Assembly (NCBI GenBank): GCA_963708795.1
Contig: CAVPUH010000009.1
Span: 1 to 64,000 of the forward strand
Length of the DNA: 64,000 nt
Reading direction: 5' to 3'
From: DAIQRJ01 sp963708795
GTDB taxonomy: Bacteria > Actinomycetota > Actinomycetes > Propionibacteriales > DAIQRJ01
Positions within the stretch are counted from its first letter, which is position 1. Each line of letters starts with the position of its first letter. Shown here piece after piece: positions 10,501 through 20,775 of the stretch. Under the pieces are notes generated by a model, which was not told the DNA's origin, made no database searches, and worked only from the letters and a program-made list of their open reading frames with translations. Position numbers and translations under genes: made by a program.

Positions 10501-13500
10501 CCGGCGCCACCGGATCGGCGGCGGTCACCAACGCGCCGGTCAACGCCGGCACCTACACGCTGTCGGAGTCCGGCGGCCCGGCCGGGTACACCGCCGGGAG
10601 CCTGGTCGTGCACGGGCGGCACCGTCGACGGGTGCATCGGTCGTGATGCCGCCAACGGCGCGAACGCGACGTGCACGATCAACAACAACGACCAGGTCGC
10701 CCACCTCACGCTGGTGAAGACCGTCACCAACGACAACGGCGGCACCGCTCTGCCGACCGCCTGGACCCTGACCGCCGCGCGGCCCGACCCCGATCACCGG
10801 TGCCAACGGGTTCCGCAGCGGTGACCAACGCGGCGGTCAATGCCGGCACCTACACGCTGTCGGAATCCGGTGGCCCGACCGGTTACACGCCGGGCGCCTG
10901 GTCGTGCACCGCCGGCACACTCACCGGAGCGAGCCTGGTGCTGCCCCTCGGCGCCAGCGCCGACCTGCACGATCAACAACAACGACCAGGCCGCCCACCT
11001 GCACGCTGGTGAAGACCGTCACCAACGACAACGGCGGCACCGCCTCGGCCGACCGGCTGGACCCTGGCCGCCGCGGGACCGACGCCGATCACGGGCACCA
11101 CCGGCTCGGCGGCGGTCACGAATGCGCCGGTGAACGCCGGTACCTACACGCTGTCCGAAGCCGGCGGACCGACCGGCTACACGGCGGGAGCCTGGACCTG
11201 CACCGCCGGCACTCTCACCGGCGCCAGCCTGGTGCTGCCGATCGGCGTCAGTGCCACCTGCACCATCAACAACAACGACCAGCCCGCGACACTCACCCTG
11301 GTCAAGACGGTGACGAACGACAACGGCGGCACCGCCGTACCGACCGCCTGGACCCTCGCTGCCGCGGGGCCCTCCCCGATCACGGGAACCACCGGTTCCG
11401 CCGCCGTGACGGCGGCCGCCGTCGATTCCGGCACCTACACCCTGTCGGAGTCCGGTGGCCCTAGCCGGCTACGCCGCCGGAGCATGGTCGTGCATCGGCG
11501 GCACGCTCACCGGTTCGAGCCTGGTACTCACACCCGGCGTCAGCGCCACCTGCACGATCAACAACAACGATCAGTCCGCTCACCTGACACTCGTCAAGAC
11601 GGTGACGAACGACAACGGCGGCACCACTTCCCCGACCGCCTGGACCCTCGCTGCGGCCGGACCGACGCCGCTGACCGGCTCGACCGGCACGGCTGGGGTG
11701 ACGAATGTCGCCGTGTCGGCAGGCGCGTACACCTTGTCCGAAAGCGGTGGCCCAACCGGCTACACCGCTGGGGCGTGGTCGTGCACGGGCGGTAGCGTCA
11801 CCGACGGCATCGTCACGGTTCCCACCGGTGGCACCGTCACGTGCACGCTCGACAACGACGACCAGCCGGCCACCCTCACGCTCGTGAAGGTCGTCGATCC
11901 GGCTGCCTCCGGCTCCGGGAAGGTCCCTGCCGACTGGACGCTCACTGCTGCTCCGAGCGGAATCGTCGGCCAGGGCCCGGTGTCCGGCAACGGCGATCCG
12001 ACCTCACCCGGTGGCGTCTCCGGTGTGTCGGTCTTCGCCGGGTCGTACGCGCTGACCGAGAGCGGTCCCGACGGCTTCGACCCCGGTGACTGGGTCTGCA
12101 CGGGCGGCGTCGTCGGCGGGGACGGCGACTCGGTGACGATTCCGAGCGGCGGCAACGTCACCTGCACGATCACCAACACGGCCGTCGCTCCCACGCTGAC
12201 GCTCGTGAAGAGCGTGGAAAACGACCACGGCGGCACCGCCGTACCGACCGACTGGACACTCACCGCCGCTGGACCGTCGTCGATCTCCGGCGCCAGTGGG
12301 GCCGCCAGCGTGACCGATGCGGCGGTGGAGGTCGGCAGCTACGACCTCAGCGAGTCCGGCGGACCCGGTGGGTACAACGCCTCGGACTGGGTGTGCACCG
12401 GAACCGGCGATCTGACCGACGGCTCGACGGTCAGCCTGGCCGAAGGCCAGCACATGACCTGCACCATCACGAACAACGACGAGCCGGGCACCCTCACCCT
12501 GGTCAAGACCGTCACCAACGACAACGGCGGCACCGCGCTACCCACCGACTGGACCCTCACCGCCGACGGACCCACACCCATCAGCGGATCCGTCGGCGAC
12601 CCGGCGGTCACCGACGCCACCGTCGACGCCGGCGCCTACGACCTCTCCGAATCCGACGGCCCCACCGGCTACACCCCCCGGCCCTGGACCTGCACCGGCG
12701 GCACCGTCACCGACGGCACCGTCACCATCCCCAACGACGGCGACGTCACCTGCACCATCGACAACGACGACCAACCCGGCACCCTCACCCTGGTCAAGAC
12801 CGTCACCAACGACAACGGCGGCACCGCGCTACCCACCGACTGGACCCTCACCGCCGACGGACCCACACCCATCAGCGGGAGCACGCGGCGACGCCGCGGT
12901 CACCGAGCGCCACCGGTCGACGCCGGCGCCTACATCCTCTCCGAGTCCGACGGCCCCACCGGCTACACCCCCGGCGCCTGGACCTGCACCGGCGGCACCG
13001 TCACCGACGGCACCGTCACCATCCCCAACGACGGCGACGTCACCTGCACCATCGACAACGACGACCAACCCGGCACCCTCACCCTGGTCAAGACCGTCAC
13101 CAACGACAACGGCGGCACCGCGCGACCCACCGACTGGACCCTCACCGCCGACGGACCCACCACCATCAGCGGGAGCACCGGCTCGGCCGAGGTGACGAGC
13201 GCGACGGTCGACGCCGGCGCCTACATCCTCTCCGAGGGCGGCGGACCCACCGGCTACACCGGTAGCGACTGGTCGTGCACCGGCGGCACCGTCACCGACG
13301 GCACCGTCGAGGTGGCCGACGGCAGCGACGTCACCTGCACCATCGACAACGATGACGAACCCGCTCGGCTGACCCTGGTGAAGACGGTCGTGAACGACGA
13401 CGGCGGGACAGCGGAGGCAGGCGAGTGGACCTTGTCGGCCGATGGCTCTACTCCGATCTCCGGGGCAACCGGCACCGCAGCCGTCACCGAAGCCACCGTC

Positions 13501-14979
13501 GACGCCGGCGCCTACGACCTCTCCGAATCCGACGGCCCCACCGGCTACACCCCCGGGCCCTGGACCTGCACCGGCGGCACCGTCACCGACGGCACCGTCA
13601 CCATCCCCAACGACGGCGACGTCACCTGCACCATCACCAACGACGACCAACCCGGCACCCTCACGCTGGTCAAGGTGGTCGACGGCGAGAACGCCGCGGA
13701 GCCGAGCGCCTGGACCCTGACCGCCGACGGCCCCACGCCGATCGAAGGCGCGGGGAACTCGGCCGACGTCACCGCCCAGCCGGTGACGGCCGGCGACTAC
13801 GACCTGTCGGAGTCCGACGGTCCGACCGGCTACACGGCATCCGACTGGTCGTGTGCCAACGGAGCAATGACCGAGGCGACGGTGACGGTCGGTGTCGGCA
13901 CGAACGTCACCTGCACGATCACGAACACGCTGCCAGGGACGTTCAGCGTCTCGAAGTCGAGTGACCCGGGATCGGGTGCGACGGTCCAGCCCGGTGATGT
14001 CATCACCTACACGCTGACGGCACGCAAACTCGCCGGCGTCGACCCGACGAACGTCGTCGTCCATGACGACCTCACCAACGTCTTCGGCAACAGCGCGCTC
14101 GTCCCGGGCAGCATCGACGCGAGCGCCGGCGCGGCCGTGCTCAGCGGGCGCCGGCTGACCTGGACCATCCCTCGACTCGGTGGCACCCAAACGGTCACCT
14201 ACCAGGTGAAGGTGAACGACGGTGCCTTCGGCGTGCGTCTGCGAAACGTCGTCACGAGCCCGGGAAGTGAGACGTGCCTCGAGACGAGGCCGCTGTTCCA
14301 GCGGGCAACGCTCAGGTCGGCCGGCAGGCTCGCCGCTGACGACGCCGTCTGTTCGACGACCCACATCACTCCTCGGTGGACATTGGCGAAGACCAGCGAT
14401 CCCGAATCGGGGACCGTGGTCGCGCCGGGGAGCACGATCACCTACCACCTGACGGTGAAGAACGTCTCCGAGGCGGTCGTCGCGCATGCGTCGGTGAAGG
14501 ACGACCTGAGCGGCGTCCTATCGCACGGGACCCTGTTGACACCACCGGCCGGCGCAGTCGTCGATGACACCACGCTGACGTGGACGGTGCCCTCGCTCGA
14601 CCCGGGAGAGTCGGCGGTGCTGAGCTACCAGGTCCGACTGGACACCGACGCGTTCGGCGTCACCGTCACGAACGTCGCCACCCCGAGAATCGGTGGTGAC
14701 TGCGTGGCTGCGTGCACGACGACCCACAAGACGCCGCCGAGCCCGACGCCCACGCCGACCCCGACTCCCACCCCGACGCCCACCGCGTCGCCGACGCCCC
14801 CGCCGACGACGGCCCCGCCGACGACACCCGCGATAACGACGCCCCCGGCACCGGTGCCACCACTGGCAGACACCGGTGGTGCACCGATCACGCTGTCTCT
14901 CATCGGCTTGGCTGCCCTCATCGGCGGCGGCGTGCTCGTCGGAATCAGCCGGCGAAGGACAGGTAGCCGCCGGTCGTGA
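7555..14979 (+). CDS. giant sortase-anchored surface protein: vWA, SpaA-like repeats, DUF11, LADTG
   Basis: About 2,470 residues when read through frame changes. Order: signal peptide (FVAASIVLMLGLTTPAMG); Thr/Pro/Ser-rich stalk to about 7910; a von Willebrand A domain near 8370-8740 with MIDAS residues in HDLSNS, GGTNWD and VITDGSPT; 14 SpaA/prealbumin-like modules (9717-13930); two DUF11 modules (SKSSDPGSGATVQPGD and AKTSDPESGTVVAPGS); a second Thr/Pro stalk; LADTG at 14863-14877; a hydrophobic helix and tail RRRTGSRRS. LAxTG is the class-E sortase signal, so wall anchoring and an adhesive role are expected. No sortase gene is in the window. The track start is GTG 7555; a GTG at 7597 after GGCGGAGG is an equally good start. 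Frame changes occur near 8905, 9355, 10145 and repeatedly to 11455, plus a compensated pair near 12880-12915. Confidence 0.75.
9717..13930 (+). repeat. 14 tandem SpaA-like modules, period about 295 bp
   Basis: Each module is about 98 residues and begins LTLVKTVTNDNGGTA..P..WTL, then a GSYDLSESGGPTGY loop, a TCTGGTVTDGTV strand pair and CTIxNDDQPGT. Modules starting near 12490, 12784 and 13081 are almost identical at DNA level, including long exact blocks. Outer modules are more diverged. This points to recent module duplication and is also a place where read assembly can collapse or expand the copy number. Confidence 0.8.
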
Positions 14980-14985
14980 GCCCGT

Positions 14986-15021
14986 GGTGCGGATCCTCAG
15001 TGCTCGACGAGGATCCGCACC
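14986..15021. terminator. bidirectional hairpin between convergent genes
   Basis: GGTGCGGATCCTC at 14986-14998 pairs perfectly with GAGGATCCGCACC at 15009-15021 around a 10-base loop. It lies just after the surface-protein stop and overlaps the last codons of the convergent GH42 gene. A terminator serving both strands is the natural reading. Confidence 0.7.
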
Positions 15022-17021
15022 GCCAACGGCTCCAGCACGATCGTGTCGACGACTTCGGCCGCGGTGAGGAGATCCCGGCCGGGGTGCGCCAGTGTGACCT
15101 CCACTGCCGCCGTACGGTCGTGATTGACCAGGAAGACCACCGAGCCGCCCGGCCCGATCCGCCGTGTCACCTCGACACCAGCCGGTGGCGCCACGCCCTC
15201 GGCCAGCGGTGACCCGATGTCGTGCCGGGCGAAGGCCGAGCCGAGGATCGCCCGCCAACCGGCGACGCTCGGAACAGCAGCGACGTAGAGGGCCTCGCCT
15301 GATCCGACCGCCTGCCTGGTGATCGCGGGCTCACCGGCGTAGAAGTCGCTGGTGTAACGGCCGACCACCGTCGCAGCATCGAGGTACAGGCGCTCGCAGA
15401 TGACGCCGACGTCGATCACGCCCTCGTCGACCGAGATGCTGTTGATCCGGTCGGCTGGTAACGCGTCCACCTCCTCGACGGTCACGCCGAACAATCCGCG
15501 CAGCGGCCCCGGCGCACCGCCCGGATGAACGGTATCGTCGGCATCGACCAGACCGGTGAACGCCGTGCCGATGACGGTGGCGCCGCGCTCGGCGGCAGCC
15601 GTCAACGCTGTGGCGGTCTCGTCGGTCACCATGCTCAACAGCGGCGCGACCACGACGTCGTAAGCCGAGAGGTCGGCCGAGGGCGACAACACCTCGCATC
15701 CGACGCCGAGCTCCCAGAGCGCCGTGTAGACCTCGGTGACCGCTTCGACATAGTCGAGGTCGATACTCGGCCCGCTCGAGGCGTCCAGCGCCCACCGGTT
15801 CGGCCAATCGAACAGGACCGCGACCTTCGCGTCGATACGGGCGTCGAGAGTCGTCGTGCCGAGGGCAGCCAGGTCGTCGCCGATGGCGGCCACTTCGCGG
15901 AACACCCTCGCATCACTGCGGCCGTGGTGTTCGACCACGGCGCCGTGCAGTTTCTCGATCCCGGCCTGGGATCGTCGCCACTGGAAGTAGGAGATGCCGT
16001 CGGCCCCCTGCGCGACGGCCTGCATCGTCTGCGCACGCAGGAGCCCGGGCGCCTTGAGCCAGTTGTAGGGCTGCCAGTTCTGCTGCGACGGGCTCTGCTC
16101 CATCAGGATGAACGGTTGCCCGCCCTTCAGGCCACGCATCAGAGCATGGCTGAACGCCACCGTCGCCGGTGGGTCGTGCGGACCGGGATAGGAGTCCCAG
16201 GAGACGACGTCGAGGTGGGCTGCCCAGCGGTGGTAGTCCAGCGGCTCGAACGTGCCCATCAGGTTGGTGGTCACCGGCACCGCTGGCGTGATCTCGCGGA
16301 TGACCGCCACCTCGGCGCGGTAGGCGCCGAGCAGGTTGTCCGACGCGAATCGCTTCCAGTTGATCGTCAGCGCCTGGATCGAGGATTCCCCGTCCAGGTA
16401 AGGCGGTTCGACCTGTGACCAGTCGGTGTACGTATGCCCCCAGAATGCGGTGTTCCAGCAGGCGTTGAGCCGCTCGAGCGACCCGTACCGGTCCCGCAGC
16501 CAGTCGCGGAAGCGATCGGCGCACAGCCCACACCAGCAGATCTGCCCGTATTCGTTGCCGACGTGCCACAGCCGGAGCCCAGCATGCGACCCGTACCGCT
16601 GGGCGAGCTGACGTACCAAGCCGGTCGACAGCCGGGCGAAATCGGGTGAGCTCGGGCAGAACGTGTGGCGCTCGCCGTGTCGTCGCCGACGGCCGTCCGG
16701 CCCGGTGCGCAGGACGCTCGGATACGCCTGGTCGATCCACGCGGGCACGGAAGCCGTGGCGGTGGCCAGGTAGAAGCCGATGCCACCGGCGTGGAGCCGG
16801 TCGAGGATGTCGTCGAGCCAGTCGAACTCCCACACGCCCTCGTCCGGTTGGAGTCGCACCCAGCTGAAGACCGGGAGGCTGACGACGGTCAGGCCGGCTT
16901 CGCGCATCAGCGTGACGTCGGCGTCCCACACCTCACGCGGCCATTGGTCGGGGTTGTAGTCGGCCCCGTAGGGCACGTGGCCGAGGAGATCGGTGAGCCG
17001 CACGTCGCAGTCGAAAGTCAT
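14997..17021 (-). CDS. GH42 beta-galactosidase
   Basis: A 674-residue glycoside hydrolase family 42 enzyme that removes terminal beta-galactosides (or alpha-L-arabinosides in some members). The start ATG at 17021 gives MTFDCDVRLTDLLGHVPYGADYNPDQWP, the normal family N-terminus; a longer in-frame extension upstream is not family-like. Catalytic acid/base E157 lies in WHVGNEYG and nucleophile E308 in FILMEQSPS. The four-Cys zinc cluster is complete: C122, and C162, C164, C167 in ICWCGLC. The trimerisation and beta-sandwich domains follow to LEPLAVRILVEH. There is no signal peptide, so it acts on imported oligosaccharides. Divergent from the oxidoreductase at 17128. Confidence 0.92.
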   Translation of the reverse strand: MTFDCDVRLTDLLGHVPYGADYNPDQWPREVWDADVTLMREAGLTVVSLPVFSWVRLQPDEGVWEFDWLDDILDRLHAGGIGFYLATATASVPAWIDQAYPSVLRTGPDGRRRRHGERHTFCPSSPDFARLSTGLVRQLAQRYGSHAGLRLWHVGNEYGQICWCGLCADRFRDWLRDRYGSLERLNACWNTAFWGHTYTDWSQVEPPYLDGESSIQALTINWKRFASDNLLGAYRAEVAVIREITPAVPVTTNLMGTFEPLDYHRWAAHLDVVSWDSYPGPHDPPATVAFSHALMRGLKGGQPFILMEQSPSQQNWQPYNWLKAPGLLRAQTMQAVAQGADGISYFQWRRSQAGIEKLHGAVVEHHGRSDARVFREVAAIGDDLAALGTTTLDARIDAKVAVLFDWPNRWALDASSGPSIDLDYVEAVTEVYTALWELGVGCEVLSPSADLSAYDVVVAPLLSMVTDETATALTAAAERGATVIGTAFTGLVDADDTVHPGGAPGPLRGLFGVTVEEVDALPADRINSISVDEGVIDVGVICERLYLDAATVVGRYTSDFYAGEPAITRQAVGSGEALYVAAVPSVAGWRAILGSAFARHDIGSPLAEGVAPPAGVEVTRRIGPGGSVVFLVNHDRTAAVEVTLAHPGRDLLTAAEVVDTIVLEPLAVRILVEH

Positions 17022-17127
17022 GGACGTCGAGCGTAGTGACGACCGCGCGGCCGCACATGGCCACCCACCGCCCGTGCCGTCGGCCGCCGTCCAGGAACAT
17101 CGGCTCGCGAACCGGCGTTCGGCCACC

Positions 17128-17766
17128 ATGACCACCATCGGATTCATCGGCAGCGGGCACATCGGCAAGGCCGTCGCGGGACTGGCGATCGCGGCGGGCC
17201 ACCACGTGGTGATGAGCAACTCACGGGGGCCGGAGACACTCGCGGACGTCGTGGCCGCGCTCGGCCCACGCGCGACCGCTGCGACCGCCGCGGGCGCGGC
17301 CGAGGCGGCGGACATCGCCGTCGTCACCATCCCGTTCAAGAACTACCGGTCGGTCCCGGTCGAACCACTCGGCGGCAAGGTGGTCATCGACACCGACAAC
17401 TACTACTGGGAACGCGACGGCCACTTCGCCGAACTCGACGACGGCACCACGACGAGTGCCGCCATGTTGCAGGAGCACCTGCCGACCTCCAGGGTGGTCA
17501 AGGCTTTCAACCACATCACCGCCTCCGACCTCGCCGAGCAGGGCCGGCCGGCCGATCGTGACGGGCGACGCGCACTCGCGATCGCCGGCGACGACCCCGA
17601 GTCGAAGACGACGGTGGCGGACCTGATCGACGAGTTCGGCTTCGACGCCGTCGACCTCGGCACCCTCGCCGACAGTTGGCGCATCGAGCGGAACATGCCT
17701 GGCTACGGTCCGCGCCTTGATCGAGCCGGCATGGTGGCTGCCCTGGCCGCCGCGGTGCGGGCGTAA
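17128..17766 (+). CDS. NADP/F420-type oxidoreductase (NADP_oxidoreductase, coenzyme F420-dependent family)
   Basis: A 212-residue Rossmann protein. MTTIGFIGSGHIGKAVAGLAIAAGHHVVMSNSRGPE shows the GxGxxG dinucleotide motif followed by the NSR motif typical of F420-dependent NADP reductase-like proteins. VVKAFNHI and the C-terminal DLGTLADSWRIERNMPGYGP are also family motifs. Many relatives are annotated as NADPH-dependent F420 reductases, but the family also holds redox enzymes that do not use F420. I chose the ATG at 17128 because the N-terminus then begins directly at the beta strand. Confidence 0.75.
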   Translation: MTTIGFIGSGHIGKAVAGLAIAAGHHVVMSNSRGPETLADVVAALGPRATAATAAGAAEAADIAVVTIPFKNYRSVPVEPLGGKVVIDTDNYYWERDGHFAELDDGTTTSAAMLQEHLPTSRVVKAFNHITASDLAEQGRPADRDGRRALAIAGDDPESKTTVADLIDEFGFDAVDLGTLADSWRIERNMPGYGPRLDRAGMVAALAAAVRA

Positions 17767-17789
17767 CGGGCCCGACACGGATCGTCTGT

Positions 17790-18830
17790 TCAGGCGCCGG
17801 CGGAGACGCCCGCCTCCCTGGCGGCGACGTGGCAGGCCGCCGAATGGCCGGGGCTGAGCTCCACGCGAACCGGCGTGACCCGCGAGCACACGTCCTCCGC
17901 GATCGGGCACCGGTCACGGAAGCGGCAACCTGGCGTGGGATCGACGACCTTCGGCGGTTCGCCCGCGGTCATCTCCGAGGTGACCGTCAACGCCGACCGG
18001 GGATCGGGCACAGCGGCTACCAGCAGCTGCGTGTACGGATGCCGCGGGCTCGCGAGGACGTCCTCGATCGGGCCGGCCTCGACCATGTGCCCGGCGTACA
18101 TGACGATCACCCGGTCGGCGACGTACCGGGCGCTCGCGATGTCGTGGGTGATGTAGAGGAACGACACCCCCTCGTTCTCTCGAAGCGACGCCATCACGTT
18201 GAGGAGCCCGATACGGATGGAGACGTCGAGCATGGACACGGGCTCGTCGGCCAGGATGACCCGCGGCCGATAGGCGAGCGCCTGTGCGAACCCGATGCGC
18301 TGGCGCTGACCGCCGGAGAGCTCGTAGGGGAAGCGATCGAGGATGTCGGCCGCCGGCGAGAGCCCGACCGCAGACGTCACCCGCTCCGCCTCCAGCCGCC
18401 GTTCGCGCCCGGAGAGTTCGGGACGATGCAGCGTCAGTCCCCGCATGATCCCGTGCGACACGCGGTGGGCGGGGTTCAGCGAGCTGAACGGATCCTGGAA
18501 GACCATCGGAACGTCGCCCCGGTACGCCAGGTTGTCCTTGCGCCCGCGCAACGAGCTCAGCGGCCTGCCCAGATAGCGGATCTCGCCGCTCGTCGGCTTG
18601 TAGACACGCGCCAGGAGCCTCGCGATCGTGCTCTTGCCGCTCCCGCTCTCGCCGACGAGAGCGACGATCTCCCGTTCGTGGATGGCGAACGAGGCGTCGT
18701 CCACGGCATGCAGTTGCCCGCGCCGGGTCAGTCCGCCGACGCTGAAATGCCGGCTCAGATCGCTGGCCTCGAGCAGCGGTGTGGCTGCCGCGGCGGCGCC
18801 CGCGCGGTTCGCGGTCGTCGGTTCCGTCAT
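17790..18830 (-). CDS. ABC transporter ATP-binding protein, oligopeptide/dipeptide type (second ATPase)
   Basis: A 346-residue cytosolic ATPase of the Opp/Dpp importer class. Walker A is GESGSGKST, the signature ELSGGQRQRIGFAQAL, Walker B VILADEPVSMLD and the switch His ITHD. The C-terminus has the oligo_HPY extension with a four-Cys [4Fe-4S]-type pattern (PGCRFRDRCPIAEDVC ... SAACH). The ATG at 18830 overlaps the stop of the preceding ATPase gene (ATGA), showing translational coupling. Last gene of the importer operon. The set of binding protein, two permeases and two ATPases is complete. Confidence 0.9.
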   Translation of the reverse strand: MTEPTTANRAGAAAAATPLLEASDLSRHFSVGGLTRRGQLHAVDDASFAIHEREIVALVGESGSGKSTIARLLARVYKPTSGEIRYLGRPLSSLRGRKDNLAYRGDVPMVFQDPFSSLNPAHRVSHGIMRGLTLHRPELSGRERRLEAERVTSAVGLSPAADILDRFPYELSGGQRQRIGFAQALAYRPRVILADEPVSMLDVSIRIGLLNVMASLRENEGVSFLYITHDIASARYVADRVIVMYAGHMVEAGPIEDVLASPRHPYTQLLVAAVPDPRSALTVTSEMTAGEPPKVVDPTPGCRFRDRCPIAEDVCSRVTPVRVELSPGHSAACHVAAREAGVSAGA

Positions 18831-19819
18831 CGCGGGCTCCCCGACAGGGCGGCGACGTCGTCGTCGTGCAGGAGACACCGCGACTCGACCCCGTCGACGT
18901 CGTACAGCCGCGGACGCACCGTCTTGCACGCGGTGAACGCTCGCGGACACCTGGGCTCGAACCGGCAGCCTGGCGGCGGATGCGCGAGGTTCGGCGGGCT
19001 CCCGGGGATACCGAGCAGATCCACCCGCGGACCTCGGATCGACGGGAACGCGTCCATCAGGCCTTGGGTGTAGGGGTGTGCCGGCTGGTCGAAGACCTTC
19101 CGGGTGTCGCCGAACTCGATCGTCTGCCCGGCGTACATCACCATCAACCGGTCCGAGAAGTGGCTGACCAGCGACATGTCGTGCGTCACGAACAGCACCG
19201 CGAAGCCCAGTTCACGTTGGAGTTCCTTGATCTGCAGCATCAGCGAGCGCTGGGCGACCACGTCGAGCGCCGACGTGGGCTCGTCCATGATCACGAGGTC
19301 CGGAGTGAAGAGCAACGCCATGGCGATCATCGCGCGCTGGCGCATGCCGCCGGACAGCTGATGGGGGTAGCTCTTCAGATGCACGGCATCGATGCCGACC
19401 AGCCGCATCACCGCAGCCGACCGCTGCCCGATCGTCGACTTCGACGATTCGCCGTGTGCACGCATCACGTCGGCGAACTGAGCGCCGATCTGCTTGACCG
19501 GGTTCAACGCGTTCATCGCGCTCTGCATGACGACGGACATGTCCCGCCACCGGGTGGGCGCGAGTTCCCGGTCGTTCATCGTCACCAGGTCGCGGCCGCG
19601 GAAGTTGACGGACCCGCTGGTGATCCCGGCCGGCGGCGAGAGCAGCTGGGCGATCGCGAACAACAGCGTGGACTTCCCGCAGCCGGACTCACCGACGATG
19701 CCGACGAACTCCCCCGCGTGGACGTCGAGATCCACGGCGTCGACCGCCCGGACCGGCGACGAGCCCGTGTCGTACTCGACCGTCAGGCCACTGACCTCAA
19801 GAAGAATGTCGTCTGCCAC
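18827..19819 (-). CDS. ABC transporter ATP-binding protein, oligopeptide/dipeptide type (first ATPase)
   Basis: A 330-residue partner ATPase of the Opp/Dpp class. Walker A is GESGCGKST, the signature QLSGGMRQRAMIAMAL, Walker B LVIMDEPTSALD and the switch VTHD. The C-terminal oligo_HPY segment has the cluster Cys residues (PPGCRFEPRCPRAFTAC ... CLLH). It starts 23 bases inside the end of the permease gene upstream and ends in a four-base overlap with the second ATPase. It couples ATP hydrolysis to substrate entry through the permeases at 19797-21762. Confidence 0.9.
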   Translation of the reverse strand: MADDILLEVSGLTVEYDTGSSPVRAVDAVDLDVHAGEFVGIVGESGCGKSTLLFAIAQLLSPPAGITSGSVNFRGRDLVTMNDRELAPTRWRDMSVVMQSAMNALNPVKQIGAQFADVMRAHGESSKSTIGQRSAAVMRLVGIDAVHLKSYPHQLSGGMRQRAMIAMALLFTPDLVIMDEPTSALDVVAQRSLMLQIKELQRELGFAVLFVTHDMSLVSHFSDRLMVMYAGQTIEFGDTRKVFDQPAHPYTQGLMDAFPSIRGPRVDLLGIPGSPPNLAHPPPGCRFEPRCPRAFTACKTVRPRLYDVDGVESRCLLHDDDVAALSGSPR

Positions 19820-20762
19820 GCTTCCTCCTCACGGGGCGCAGGGCCGGGTTGCCGATCTCGTCGAACGCATAGTTGAGTAGCGCGAAGCTGGCGCCCAGTG
19901 CCGCGATGCACAAGCCGGGCGCGATGATCCACCACTGCTGGCCGGTCTGGAGCGCCTCGCCGCTCTGGGCCCAGTAGAGCATCGTCCCCCAGCTCAGCGA
20001 GGACGGGTCACCGAGACCGATGAACTGCAGACCCGATGCGGTGAGCACGGCGAACAGTGCGACGCCGAGGAAGTTGGCCGTGATGAGCGACGTCATCGTC
20101 GGGAGCACCTCGACGACGATGATGTACAGGCGGCGTTCGCCGCGGACCTGTGAGGCGACGAGGAAGTCGCGGTTGCGAAGGGATAGGGACTGGGCCCGCA
20201 ACTGCCGGGCGCCGTAGGACCAGCCGGTCAGCACGAGGATGACGACGATCCAGATGAAGCCGCCGCTGCTGGCGTACGCCGCGACCACGATGATCAGCGG
20301 GAAGGCGGGAATCACCAGGAACACGTCGGTGAGCAGCGAGAGCAGGTCGTCCGCGAGGCCACCGAGGTAGGCCGCGGACACGCCGATGATCACGGCCAGG
20401 AACGTGGCTCCGATCCCGACGAGCACGGCGACCACCAGCGTCTGGCGTGTTCCGTAGACGAGCTGGGCCCAGATGTCCTGACCGAACGCGGTCGTGCCGA
20501 GGATGTGGTCCTTCGACGGCGGCAGGCTCACGTCGAAGGCGCGCTTGTTCGGGTCGGACACGGACGTGAACAGCTGCGGCCTGATCGCCACGAGGGTGAA
20601 CAGGGCGAGCATGAGCGTCCCGGCCAGCGCCTTCGGGTTCGTCCGGATGGCGCGGACGAGGCCACTCCCCCGCCGGGGACGCCGGCGGTTCTGGTCGTCG
20701 CCGGTGCCTTCGGAGACGCCGCCCTCGGACGGAACGCCGGCGCCGCTGAGCAGTGTCGTCAT
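19797..20762 (-). CDS. ABC transporter permease, DppC/OppC type
   Basis: A 321-residue inner-membrane permease. A soluble N-terminus carries a basic stretch (GDDQNRRRPRRGSG) before the first helix LAGTLMLALFTLVAI. The OppC-like extracytoplasmic loop contains HILGTTAFGQDIWAQLVYGTRQTL, a signature of this subfamily, and five more helices follow. The coupling motif to the ATPase is in LRNRDFLVASQVRGERR. It is separated from the upstream permease by 13 bases and overlaps the first ATPase. The importer lies directly next to amidohydrolase genes, so its substrate may be an amide or ureide rather than a peptide. Confidence 0.9.
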   Translation of the reverse strand: MTTLLSGAGVPSEGGVSEGTGDDQNRRRPRRGSGLVRAIRTNPKALAGTLMLALFTLVAIRPQLFTSVSDPNKRAFDVSLPPSKDHILGTTAFGQDIWAQLVYGTRQTLVVAVLVGIGATFLAVIIGVSAAYLGGLADDLLSLLTDVFLVIPAFPLIIVVAAYASSGGFIWIVVILVLTGWSYGARQLRAQSLSLRNRDFLVASQVRGERRLYIIVVEVLPTMTSLITANFLGVALFAVLTASGLQFIGLGDPSSLSWGTMLYWAQSGEALQTGQQWWIIAPGLCIAALGASFALLNYAFDEIGNPALRPVRRKRGRRHSS

Positions 20763-20775
20763 CGGGTCACCGTCA

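Noticed and set aside
12829..14487. 552-residue minus-strand frame with Gly/Asp/Val repeats
   Set aside because: Antisense shadow of the repeated surface-protein modules; the repeats mirror the sense strand and no start signal or family is seen.
15000..17339. longer start for the GH42 gene (frame open to 17339)
   Set aside because: The extra 106 residues are Ala/Ser-rich and overlap the divergent oxidoreductase in antisense; the family begins at ATG 17021.
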